This document shows, piece by piece, positions 12,387 through 20,805 of a DNA stretch of 64,000 nucleotides. The first letter of the stretch is position 1; every line of letters starts with the position of its first letter. The notes under the pieces are model-generated. The model saw only the letters and a program-made list of their open reading frames with translations. It was not told the DNA's origin and searched no databases. A program made the translations under genes and the position numbers. The stretch covers positions 1 through 64,000 of the forward strand of contig JAIQGI010000034.1 of the NCBI GenBank assembly GCA_020072565.1. The letters are read 5' to 3'. The DNA comes from Terriglobia bacterium. Its GTDB lineage: Bacteria; Acidobacteriota; UBA6911.

Positions 12387-14495
12387 CTACCGCGGGGTTG
12401 CATCGGGGAGGCCGCCATCGACGGGTATCGTGGCCCCGGTTGAAGGTGTCTGGCGTGTAGCAAAGAACAAAACGGCGTTGGCCACGTGCCGCGCGGTGAC
12501 GCGCGCCTTGAGAATATTGCGGCTGCGGTAATGCTCCTCGAGTTCTTCGGCTTTGAGGCCCTTGGAGCGCATGCGGTCGGGGCCGACTTCCGCCCACAAG
12601 CCGGACTTGCGCGTTCCGCTGGAAAAAACGGCGTCGGGCGCGACCATGTTGACGCGCACATCGATGGCGCCGAACTCAAGGCTGGCGATGCGCGCAAGCT
12701 GATGTGCCGCGCATTTGGTGGCGCTGTAAGCGCCGAACTTGGCACCGGGCGCGAAGACATTCTTGGTCGAAATAAGAACGATGTCGCCGCCCGTGCCCTG
12801 CGTCCGGAAGTGGCGTCCGGCCGCTCGCAGGACCAGGAGTGTGCCCTCCGTGTTGACCCGCTCCAGCCGGCGAAACGCCTCCAAGTCCATCTCCTCGAGC
12901 GAGGAGACCAATGCCACACCTGCACTCACCACCACGAGGTCCACGCCGCCCCAGGTGCTGCTGATGACGTCAAACGCCTGTGCCACAGACTGTGGATCGG
13001 TCACGTCGAGCGGCACCCCGATGATGTGGGGGCCGAAGGCGGGGCTCAGCTCGTTGGTGAGGGACGTAAGGTTTTCGACTGCAAGGTCCGTGGCTGCCAC
13101 ATTGCACCCCTGTTCGAGGAGCGCCTGGCAGATGCCGGATCCGATCGCGCCTGCGGCACCCGTGACCAGCGCCACATGACGGCCCAGGGGGAGTTCTGGT
13201 TCCGCCGTGAGCTTGGCATGCTGAAGGGGGCGGTACTCCATGTGGAACAGGTCGCTCTCATCACTCCCGAGGTAAGTTCCCATGGCGGCGATCTGCGCTT
13301 TGACCGACAGCGTATGCTCGGCGATGTCCCGCACGATGCCGGAGGCGTAAACATTCTTGCCTGAGCAGAACGCTCCGATCCCGGGCATGAGGATCAGGCG
13401 GGGGAAGGAATCGAGGCGCGTTACCCCCTTGGGCATTTGACTGCTGTGCCGCTCGATGTAGGCATCGTAGGATGCCGCATAATCACGAATCCCCGTCGCA
13501 ATCTGCTCCCGCAAGTTCTCGATACGGTCGTAATCAGGATGATCGACCCACAAAGGCAGTGCCTTGGTCCGTATCAGGTGATCGGCAGTAAGCGGAGGTG
13601 TGAGCGCGAACTCCCGGCCGTGGTCCGAGTCGACGAAGTCGAGCACCGGGCGTGTGATCAGAGGCTGAAGGATGGTGCGCGCGTAGGGCCGGTCCGGATC
13701 GCCGCTCGGCAACGCGAGCAGCCCGCGCACGGACGGCGCGATTTCGACATATCGCTTCCTGGCGACGTCGAGCGGTGTGGATACTTGGACCACCAGCGGA
13801 TGACGCGCATGCCGGGTGAGGTACTCTTCCGCCTTGGTGATGAGGGAAATGGTCGCTTCATAGGACTCGCGCGCCGTGTCGCCCCAGCTCACCAGCCCGT
13901 GACACATCCACACCATGGCGTTGCTCTGCGGCTTCGCAGCGAACGCGTCGGCGGCGGCTCGCGCGAGCTTGAAACCCGGGGTGATGTAGTCCAGGATCAA
14001 CACCTCCGGACCCAAAGCCTCGCGCACCAGGCTCTCTCCTTCCCGCTGGTTGGTGAGGGCTAGAATCGCGTCGGCATGCGTGTGATCGATGAACTTCTTC
14101 GGAATAAATGCATGCGCCAGTGTCTCGATCGACGGGGCGGATGCACGCGAGTTGCAGAGGTGGGTTTGGAACTCGTTGCGCATGTCCTCATCGGTGAGAT
14201 CCGGCAGCGCGCGCAGTCTCTTCAGATGTTCGAGGTCCAGGGCTGTGTAGCCTTCGGGTTCGATGGCGGCCATGTTGATTCCCGAAGCCTTCACGAAAAT
14301 GATTGAGCGGTTTTCCCCCAGGATGTTGGTAAGCGAGGTTTTTACCGAGTTGTTGCCGCCGCCATGAAGGACTAAACGATCGTCGGCCCCGATCAACGCT
14401 CCCAGATAGGTGCGCAGGGCCAGATCCTCGCCCCACCTGGGCCCATAGCGTTCAATATATTCCGCGGCTTTTGTGTCCGACCATCTGCTTTCCAT
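12387..14495 (-). CDS. Bifunctional class II aldolase / short-chain dehydrogenase (RhaEW-like)
   Basis: A 702-residue fusion. Residues about 20-240 form the zinc-dependent class II (fuculose/rhamnulose-type) aldolase: GGGNNSVK, the metal-binding HTHADAIL and WMCHGLVSWG. Residues about 430-700 form a short-chain dehydrogenase: VTGAAGAIGSGI nucleotide motif and YSATK catalytic pair. Proteins of this fusion cleave L-rhamnulose-1-phosphate (or a related sugar phosphate) to dihydroxyacetone phosphate and lactaldehyde and then oxidise the aldehyde. Neither rhamnose kinase nor isomerase is in the window, so the substrate here is uncertain. It lies 14 bases after the LsrF-like gene on the same strand. 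Confidence 0.85.
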   Translation of the reverse strand: MESRWSDTKAAEYIERYGPRWGEDLALRTYLGALIGADDRLVLHGGGNNSVKTSLTNILGENRSIIFVKASGINMAAIEPEGYTALDLEHLKRLRALPDLTDEDMRNEFQTHLCNSRASAPSIETLAHAFIPKKFIDHTHADAILALTNQREGESLVREALGPEVLILDYITPGFKLARAAADAFAAKPQSNAMVWMCHGLVSWGDTARESYEATISLITKAEEYLTRHARHPLVVQVSTPLDVARKRYVEIAPSVRGLLALPSGDPDRPYARTILQPLITRPVLDFVDSDHGREFALTPPLTADHLIRTKALPLWVDHPDYDRIENLREQIATGIRDYAASYDAYIERHSSQMPKGVTRLDSFPRLILMPGIGAFCSGKNVYASGIVRDIAEHTLSVKAQIAAMGTYLGSDESDLFHMEYRPLQHAKLTAEPELPLGRHVALVTGAAGAIGSGICQALLEQGCNVAATDLAVENLTSLTNELSPAFGPHIIGVPLDVTDPQSVAQAFDVISSTWGGVDLVVVSAGVALVSSLEEMDLEAFRRLERVNTEGTLLVLRAAGRHFRTQGTGGDIVLISTKNVFAPGAKFGAYSATKCAAHQLARIASLEFGAIDVRVNMVAPDAVFSSGTRKSGLWAEVGPDRMRSKGLKAEELEEHYRSRNILKARVTARHVANAVLFFATRQTPSTGATIPVDGGLPDATPR

Positions 14496-14509
14496 CGAGG
14501 CTCTCGATC

Positions 14510-15394
14510 TTAGCGCTTTTGTTTCTTCAGCGTCTGATAGAGGTCATATGCCTGCTCGGGCTTCATGAGCTCATGGACCACTTTCCGTACCGCCTGAATC
14601 ATGGCGGCCGGCGCATCCGACTGGAAGATGTTGCGCCCCATATCGACACCCGCCGCTCCCGCGTTGATCGCGTTGCAGGCCATTTTCAGCGCCTCCAATT
14701 CGGGCAGCTTCTTGCCGCCCGCCATGACCAGCGGAACCGGGCAGGAGGCGGCGACGGTCTCAAATCCCTCGGCGCAATAGTAAGTCTTTACGAAGTGAGC
14801 TCCAAGCTCGGCGCAGATCCGACAGGCAAGGCGCAGATACTTGGCATCACGCGTCAGTTCCTTGCCTATCGCGGTGACGCCCAGGACCGCAACCCCATGG
14901 CGATTTCCAAGATCCACCATGCGTGTCAGGTTGTGCACGGTCTGGGTCTCGTATTCCCCGCCTATGTACACCTGCACGGCCACCGCCGAAACATTGAGCC
15001 TGACGGCGTCCTCGATGTCGACCGCGAGCTGTTCGTTCGACAGCTCCTTCAGGATGCTGGCTCCGCCCGTCGCCCTTAAGACGATGCCATTCGTATAGGA
15101 GGGAGGGATGGTGGAGCGCAGCATGCCGCGCGTAAGCATGAGTGCGTCGGTGTAAGGCAGCAGCGGCACGATGCTGACGTCCACCCGTTCCAAGCCGGTC
15201 GTGGGTCCCTGGAAGTAACCATGATCAATGGCCAGCATGACGGTACGAGCCGAGGCAGGGCTGAAAATGCGCGCGAGGCGGTTTTGCATTCCCCAATCGA
15301 GTGAGTTTGAGCCCTTGAGAAAAAATGCCTCGCTACGGGCCGGGATGTCGGTGTAAAAGTCTTTCGTGGCGGCAGAGCCGTCCATGTCAGCCAT
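14510..15394 (-). CDS. lsrF: LsrF-like class I aldolase/thiolase
   Basis: A 294-residue protein of the DeoC/FbaB/LacD superfamily, closest in motif to LsrF, which cleaves the phosphorylated autoinducer-2 product 3-hydroxy-5-phosphonooxypentane-2,4-dione with CoA. DHGYFQGP is the conserved N-terminal motif, and [12 protein letters not shown] carries the Schiff-base Lys. The length matches LsrF. No lsrACDBGK genes are nearby, so the enzyme may serve another sugar phosphate together with the aldolase/dehydrogenase downstream. The start ATG is followed by an acidic lead ([13 protein letters not shown]) typical for this family. Confidence 0.8.
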   Translation of the reverse strand: MADMDGSAATKDFYTDIPARSEAFFLKGSNSLDWGMQNRLARIFSPASARTVMLAIDHGYFQGPTTGLERVDVSIVPLLPYTDALMLTRGMLRSTIPPSYTNGIVLRATGGASILKELSNEQLAVDIEDAVRLNVSAVAVQVYIGGEYETQTVHNLTRMVDLGNRHGVAVLGVTAIGKELTRDAKYLRLACRICAELGAHFVKTYYCAEGFETVAASCPVPLVMAGGKKLPELEALKMACNAINAGAAGVDMGRNIFQSDAPAAMIQAVRKVVHELMKPEQAYDLYQTLKKQKR

Positions 15395-15751
15395 CTTCTC
15401 TTTCCTTTCACATACTGCTGCGTGTTAAATGTGCAGGCCGTCGTTCGCGGAGGGCCTTGTCAAAGATAGATTCTTCCGGGCTTGGTTTCAATGGTTTTTG
15501 CCTGTCTCCGACCCCAACGGCTCAACGCAGAGGAGGCGGGAGCTGTCAGCCTCGAACGCGAACTCTCCCCGCTCTCTGCTCAACTCCCCATCCTCTGCGT
15601 TGAGCTGGTGCATTTCACCATTATTTTCGAAGGAGTCTCGCATACACCGAGGCGCACCCAACGACGCATGAACATGACCAAGTGGGCCAATTTCACCGAA
15701 CTGTTTTCAGGTTGGAGGTCGGATGTGGGAATTTTCGGGTTGGCTCTTGAT
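15395..15751. other. Gap with one palindromic repeat, no gene
   Basis: The gap of 357 bases separates the LsrF-like gene start and the rubrerythrin-like gene end. Its main content is the long inverted repeat at 15521-15604. The stretch nearest 15395-15430 should hold the promoter for the aldolase operon, but no clear -35/-10 pair is visible. No convincing open frame. Confidence 0.6.
15521..15604. repeat. Dispersed palindromic repeat, AACGCAGAGG family (copy 1)
   Basis: Arms CTCAACGCAGAGGA (15521-15534) and TCCTCTGCGTTGAG (15591-15604), perfect over 14 bases. Related copies occur at 29286, 47797, 55206, 59349 and 63855. Confidence 0.8.
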
Positions 15752-16387
15752 TCAGGGCCGCAGGAACTGTTCGCGCTCGGTCTCCAGGATGCTGACGTGC
15801 TCTTCTTCCTCGGCTGCGAGTTCCCGGTAGATCTCCTTTTGCGGCCCGGGTTCAAAGGCATCGGCGCGCGCCTGGAAATGGTCACGCGTACGCCGTTCCA
15901 TGGCGATTGCCTTGTCATAAACCGCGAGAACATGACGTTCGGCGTCGGCAAAATCGATGCCTCTGAAGATCCATTGGGACAGCAGGGCTTCCGCACGGTC
16001 GGGCAGCTCCCGCAGCTGCGGATCGAGGTGGATGTGGTACTTGTCCTCGAGTTCATCCAGGTGGTCTTGTTCCTTGTGGTAGAGCTCGTCCAGGATAGCA
16101 TGCAGTTCCTGGTTGGCTGTCCGCTGCATGGCGAGCCGGTAGAACTGGTACATGTCGATCTCGTACTGCACGGCTTCACGCACAATGGCGACCTGATCCG
16201 GATGCGCGCCCTTATATCCTTCGACCACTTCGTTTTCGCCGCCGCACAGGAAACACCTGCCGTAGGGTACGACGAAACCGGTCGAGAGCTTGCCGCAGGC
16301 CTTGCACTTCCACGTGTACCTCACCTCGGCGCAGCAGACACTGTCGTCCTCGATGACCTGATGACATTTGGGGCAGGTTGAAGCCAT
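15752..16387 (-). CDS. Rubrerythrin-like ferritin-domain protein with N-terminal zinc ribbons
   Basis: A 211-residue protein starting at ATG 16387 (GGAGG lies 7 bases upstream; a GTG at 16390 is too close). Residues 1-52 carry four CxxC knuckles (CPKCHQ, CCAE, CKACGK, CFLCGG), a rubredoxin/zinc-ribbon-like head. Residues about 70-210 are a ferritin-like four-helix bundle with the EIDMYQFYRLAMQ, EQDHLDELEDKYH and EEEEHVSILETE helices that supply Glu/His iron ligands. Such proteins act in peroxide defence or iron handling. It lies 23 bases downstream of the NfnAB-type gene on the same strand, so that oxidoreductase could be its electron donor. Confidence 0.75.
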   Translation of the reverse strand: MASTCPKCHQVIEDDSVCCAEVRYTWKCKACGKLSTGFVVPYGRCFLCGGENEVVEGYKGAHPDQVAIVREAVQYEIDMYQFYRLAMQRTANQELHAILDELYHKEQDHLDELEDKYHIHLDPQLRELPDRAEALLSQWIFRGIDFADAERHVLAVYDKAIAMERRTRDHFQARADAFEPGPQKEIYRELAAEEEEHVSILETEREQFLRP

Positions 16388-16410
16388 CACAATTCCTCCA
16401 TGAATGGTCG

Positions 16411-18807
16411 CTATTCGGATTCCACCTGCACATTCAGTGCTGCAGGTTGCTGCAACCCGAGGTACTGAAGCATGCCGCGGGCGGCACGCCGGCCGGCTCC
16501 CATGGCCAGAATCACGGTAGCTGCGCCGGTGACGATGTCGCCGCCGGCGAAGAGTCCCGGCACGGAAGTCATGCCTGTAGCTTCGTCGACTTCAATGTAG
16601 CCCCAGCGGTTCACCTTGAGGCCGGGTGTGCTTTGCGCAATGATGGGGTTTGCGGTGGTGCCGAGAGCGCAGACCACCATGTCGACGTCAAGGATGTACT
16701 CACTGCCGGGCTTCGGGACCGGGCGCCGGCGGCCTGAATCGTCCGGTTCACCCAACTCCATCTCAACGACCTCCATTCCGGTCACCCAGCCGGCATCGTT
16801 GCCGAGGATGCGCACGGGGTTGGTGAGCCACCTGCAGATCACCCCTTCTTCGATGGCGTGGTGGAGTTCCTCAGCCCGCGCCGGGGATTCCTTGATGCTG
16901 CGCCGGTAGACCAGGTAGACCTGCTCGGCGCCCATGCGCAGCGACACGCGCAGCGCGTCCATGGCGGTGTTGCCGGCGCCGATGACCGCCACACGCTTGC
17001 CCATGCCCACCGGCGTGTCGTAAAGCGGCTGCCGGAATCCTTGCATGAGGTTGATGCGTGTCAGGAGTTCGTTGGCTGATACAACGCCGTTGTATGATTC
17101 GCCGGGTATGCCCATGAATTTAGGGCTGCCTGCCCCGGTGCCGACGAAGACGGCGTCAAATCCCATCTCGCCCATGAGTTGAGGTATGGTGAAAACCTTG
17201 CCGATGATACGATCGAGCTCAAACTTCACCCCTCTCCTGGCAAGGGCATCGATTTCAATATCGATCGTGTCATTGGGGAGACGAAACTCCGGAATGCCGT
17301 ATTTGAGGACGCCGCCGGCGACGTGCAGGGCCTCAAAAACCGTCACATCGACTCCTGCCTTGATCAGGTCTCCTGCACAAGCGAGGCCGGCGGGCCCGGA
17401 GCCGACGATGGCGGCCCTCAGGCCAGTGGGTTTCACTTCAGGAGCCTTGTCCCATCCGCGGCCGGCGGCAAAATCAGCAACGAAACGCTCCAGCCGGCCG
17501 ATAGCCACCGGCTCCAGCTTGTTGCCGACCACGCAGGTTGCCTCGCACTGGACTTCCTGGGGGCAGACCCGCCCGCACACGGCCGGGAGGGCGTTGGCAT
17601 CTTTGAGAATGCGATAGGATTCCTGCAGATCCTTGCGGGCAAGTGCTGCGATGAAACCCGGGATGTCAATCGTGACCGGGCAACCGGGAACGCATTTGGG
17701 TTTCTTGCACTGGAGACAACGATCGGCCTCGACAAGAGCCATGTCCAGATTGTATCCGAGTGCGACTTCATCAAAGTTGGTCACGCGCCTCCCAGCGGGC
17801 TGCTCGGGCATCGGCGTGCGCTTGGGCGCGATGGTGCGGATGCTCTTGACCACGCGCGGCGCGTCCGGTTCCGGAGGAGGAACCGGGGTCGGAACGGCAG
17901 GGATTTCTGCGGAGAAAGCGCGCTGGCGTGCCTGCACAATGGCGGGATTCGTGCCGCCCTGTCCGAAACTGGCCAGTTTCTCCGCTTCGGCGCGGTAGCG
18001 TTTCAGGCACTCCTGCTCCTCGCATTCAAAACGCTTCTGGCGCAGCATCAGCTCGTCGAAGGCTACGGCGTGCCCGTCAAAGTCGGGCCCGTCGACGCAT
18101 GCGAATCGCACCTTGCCGCCTACCGTGACGCGGCACGATCCGCACATGCCCGTGCCGTCGACCATGATCGAGTTCAGGCTGACCATGGTGCGGATGCCGC
18201 GCGCACGTGTGAGCTCGGAGCAAGCCTTCATCATCGGCAGAGGGCCGATGGCAATAACTTCTTCGATGTCACTATGATCCTTGAGGACCTGCTCGAGTAC
18301 GACGGTGACAAAGCCCTTGGTGCCGAATGTGCCGTCGTCGGTTGCTACCCGGAATTCGTCCGAAAACCGCGAGAAGCGGTCGTCCCAGAACATGAGGTTC
18401 TTGCTGCGAAAGCCGATCACGGAAATTGTGTAGGAGCCAAGTTCCTTATGTCGCCGCAATTGCGGGAATACGGGAGCAACCCCGAGGCCGCCTCCCACGA
18501 GCACGGCTTTCCTCACCTTCTCGAGATGAGATGCCACACCCAGCGGGCCAATGAAATCAAGAATCGACGCGCCCTCCGGCATAGCCATCATCTGGAAGGT
18601 GGTCTTGCCGACCGCCTGGACGACAATCGTAACTGTGCCGCGTCCGCGGTCGAAGTCTGCGACCGTAAGCGGGATGCGCTCCCCGGTTTCGTCGATCCGA
18701 AGCATGACAAAATGCCCCGGCTGGCAGGCCTGTGCCACGTCGGGTGCCAGGACCTCCCATAAGAACGTTACCGGGCCGAACTGCTCTCGCTTGATGATCT
18801 GATACAT
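16411..18807 (-). CDS. Fused NfnAB/SudAB-type flavin oxidoreductase
   Basis: A 798-residue fusion starting at ATG 18807 (AAGGGG upstream). Residues 1 to about 265 match the NfnA/SudB ferredoxin-reductase half: FAD and NAD(P) binding (AVLVGGGLGVAPVFPQL) and a [2Fe-2S] site (GTGMCGSCRVTVGG and FACVDGP). After a Pro-rich linker, residues about 350-790 match NfnB/GltA-type NADPH-dependent glutamate-synthase small subunits: CLQCKKPKCVPGCPV and CGRVCPQEVQCEATC for [4Fe-4S] clusters, then GSGPAGLACAGDL and GAGNTAMDALRVSLRMGA dinucleotide sites. In other bacteria the two halves are separate subunits that bifurcate electrons between NADH, NADPH and ferredoxin. The fusion should keep a fixed 1:1 ratio. 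Confidence 0.85.
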   Translation of the reverse strand: MYQIIKREQFGPVTFLWEVLAPDVAQACQPGHFVMLRIDETGERIPLTVADFDRGRGTVTIVVQAVGKTTFQMMAMPEGASILDFIGPLGVASHLEKVRKAVLVGGGLGVAPVFPQLRRHKELGSYTISVIGFRSKNLMFWDDRFSRFSDEFRVATDDGTFGTKGFVTVVLEQVLKDHSDIEEVIAIGPLPMMKACSELTRARGIRTMVSLNSIMVDGTGMCGSCRVTVGGKVRFACVDGPDFDGHAVAFDELMLRQKRFECEEQECLKRYRAEAEKLASFGQGGTNPAIVQARQRAFSAEIPAVPTPVPPPEPDAPRVVKSIRTIAPKRTPMPEQPAGRRVTNFDEVALGYNLDMALVEADRCLQCKKPKCVPGCPVTIDIPGFIAALARKDLQESYRILKDANALPAVCGRVCPQEVQCEATCVVGNKLEPVAIGRLERFVADFAAGRGWDKAPEVKPTGLRAAIVGSGPAGLACAGDLIKAGVDVTVFEALHVAGGVLKYGIPEFRLPNDTIDIEIDALARRGVKFELDRIIGKVFTIPQLMGEMGFDAVFVGTGAGSPKFMGIPGESYNGVVSANELLTRINLMQGFRQPLYDTPVGMGKRVAVIGAGNTAMDALRVSLRMGAEQVYLVYRRSIKESPARAEELHHAIEEGVICRWLTNPVRILGNDAGWVTGMEVVEMELGEPDDSGRRRPVPKPGSEYILDVDMVVCALGTTANPIIAQSTPGLKVNRWGYIEVDEATGMTSVPGLFAGGDIVTGAATVILAMGAGRRAARGMLQYLGLQQPAALNVQVESE

Positions 18808-19223
18808 GTTGCCGTTCCCCTTGGTCCCCTGCATGAATCCAAAACCGGTAAGTATAGCAAACCTCTGGCCCAAAGAGGTACAACTGACGCGGATTTTTTA
18901 CCGTTCAGACAGTAATGAGGTTGGCGTTGCCACGGGGAACACACGGACTGGGATCTGGACCTCGACGTTGACGTGGACTCAGGGAATCCAACCCAGCCGC
19001 GGAGAATAAACCTGAGACAACGGGAATGCAGGATCCTCCAGTTCCACGTCAAAGTCCGGGTCCAAGTCCAAGTCTACGTTTCGCGGCAGGTTTCCGCTCT
19101 CGGTGTCTGAATGGCTGCTGTCTCAGGAAAATGATTGAAAGGGCAGTCTGAAAGCGCTAGGCTCGGACCGCTAATTCCTATAGATCGGTATCCGATAGAT
19201 CCGTTTCCGAGGAGAAGCTCGAA
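18808..19223. other. Intergenic region between divergent genes
   Basis: The gap of 416 bases lies between the starts of the NfnAB-type gene (minus) and the first M16 gene (plus), so it must contain two promoters. A low-complexity part (19020-19080) has repeated GGTCCAAGTCC-like and GACGTGGACTC-like words. Nothing else was recognised. Confidence 0.5.
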
Positions 19224-20777
19224 ATGCTACATCGACGATTTGCACCCCCAATTGTTTTGCTTTTGCTGGTTCTGGGCCTCGGGCTCACCCCGCTTGCGGC
19301 ACAGCAAACCAGCCTGATGAACAAGGTGATCGAACGTACGCTGCCCAATGGGCTCAAGGTCCTCATGGTCAAGGATTCGGTTGCGCCCCTGGTGAGTTGC
19401 TACCTCGCGTACCGTGTCGGTTCAGTGAACGAGCGGCCCGGGATCACCGGCATCTCGCACATGCACGAGCACATGATGTTCAAGGGCACCCAGACGATGG
19501 GGATCAAGCCGGGCACGTTCGAGAAGGATAATGAATACAACCGGCAGATCGACGCCCTGGAAGCCCAGATCGTCAAGGAGGAGTCCAAGATCAAAGGGCG
19601 TGATGACGCCAAGATCGTTGCGCTCAAGAAGCAGGTGTCCGACCTGATCACGAAAGAAAAGGCCGAGACGATCGCGAGCGAGGAAATCTGGAGCGCCTAC
19701 CAGGAGGCGGGAGGCACCGGCCTCAATGCCTCAACGGGGAGCGAGATGACTCACTACTATGTGACGCTCCCCAGGAACAAGGTGGAACTGTTCCTGGCGC
19801 TGGAGGCGGACCGGTTGGTGAATCCCGTGTTCCGCGAGTTCTATTCCGAGCGCGACGTGCTGGTCGAAGAGCGCCGGATGAGCGAAAACAGTCCGGGCTT
19901 TTTCTTCAACGAGCAGCTCAACGCCACCTTCAACGCGGCCACTCCATACACATGGTCGGTAGTCGGGTGGATGTCCGATCTCAGTCATATCACCAAAGAT
20001 GAGCTGAAGGCCTATCGTGCGCAGTTTTACCGTCCCGACAACGCGGTGCTGGTGCTGGCGGGCGATATCGACGTTGAGCCGACGATGGCGCTGATCACCA
20101 AATACTTCGGCTCGATCAAGAACCCTCCTGGCACGGCGCCGCGCGTGCGCACCGAAGAGCCCTCACCCGAATACTACCGCAAGGTCAATGGCCCGGATTT
20201 CAAGGTACCCTATATTGAGAAGCGCGTCATTGGCAAAGCCGCCACCAACCCGTACGTCACGATCATGTTTCACATCCCACCGGTCTGGCACGACGACGTG
20301 GCGGTTCTGTCGATGTTGGGCCAGGTGATGAGCGCGCGCACCGGCAAAATGTATCTGGACATGGTGCTGAAGAACGAGCACGCCACCGCTGTAATGGCTG
20401 CGGCATCCACCTCGGAATACAGCGGCAGTTTCCGGCTGCAGGCGCAGGCCAAGGAGATCAAGAACGAGCCGGTCATCCCAATGGACCAGCTCGAGAAGGA
20501 GCTATGGAATTACATCGAGGATGCCAAGGTGACGCCGTGCGATGACCTGGTGCTCCAGCGGGTGAAAAACTCGTGGGAGGCCTCCTATCTCCGCGGCCTG
20601 GCAGGTACCAACATCGCCGGATCACTGGAGAGAATGGAAATCATTTACCGGTGGCAATTTATCGAGGAGCAGTTCAACCAACGCATGGCCGTGACACCGG
20701 CGGATCTGATGCGGGTTGCCAAAAAATACCTCACCCGGGAAAACAGCGTCACCGGCGTGCTGGAGCGGGAAAAGTAG
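19224..20777 (+). CDS. M16-family zinc peptidase, active subunit (pair 1)
   Basis: A 517-residue exported protein (signal peptide about 1-27). The inverted zinc motif HxxEH is present as H79-M-H-E82-H83, with a downstream Glu in the ERDVLVEERRM segment. An insertion of about 60 residues (about 95-155), coiled-coil-like and Lys/Glu-rich, follows the motif. M16 proteases of this type degrade peptides or process exported proteins, usually as a complex with a second M16 protein that lacks the zinc site, encoded here 28 bases downstream. Start chosen by the GAGGAG box nine bases upstream, conserved in the second copy at 22570. Confidence 0.87.
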   Translation: MLHRRFAPPIVLLLLVLGLGLTPLAAQQTSLMNKVIERTLPNGLKVLMVKDSVAPLVSCYLAYRVGSVNERPGITGISHMHEHMMFKGTQTMGIKPGTFEKDNEYNRQIDALEAQIVKEESKIKGRDDAKIVALKKQVSDLITKEKAETIASEEIWSAYQEAGGTGLNASTGSEMTHYYVTLPRNKVELFLALEADRLVNPVFREFYSERDVLVEERRMSENSPGFFFNEQLNATFNAATPYTWSVVGWMSDLSHITKDELKAYRAQFYRPDNAVLVLAGDIDVEPTMALITKYFGSIKNPPGTAPRVRTEEPSPEYYRKVNGPDFKVPYIEKRVIGKAATNPYVTIMFHIPPVWHDDVAVLSMLGQVMSARTGKMYLDMVLKNEHATAVMAAASTSEYSGSFRLQAQAKEIKNEPVIPMDQLEKELWNYIEDAKVTPCDDLVLQRVKNSWEASYLRGLAGTNIAGSLERMEIIYRWQFIEEQFNQRMAVTPADLMRVAKKYLTRENSVTGVLEREK

Positions 20778-20805
20778 CGGCGGCGCCGCACTTTCCGGAA
20801 AGGAT

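Noticed and set aside
14510-15394. Full AI-2 (lsr) uptake and degradation cluster
   Set aside because: Only the LsrF-like enzyme is present; no lsr transporter, kinase or regulator is nearby.
17179-18762. 527-codon plus-strand open frame opposite the NfnAB-type gene
   Set aside because: Shadow frame of a gene with full cofactor motifs; no recognisable domain.
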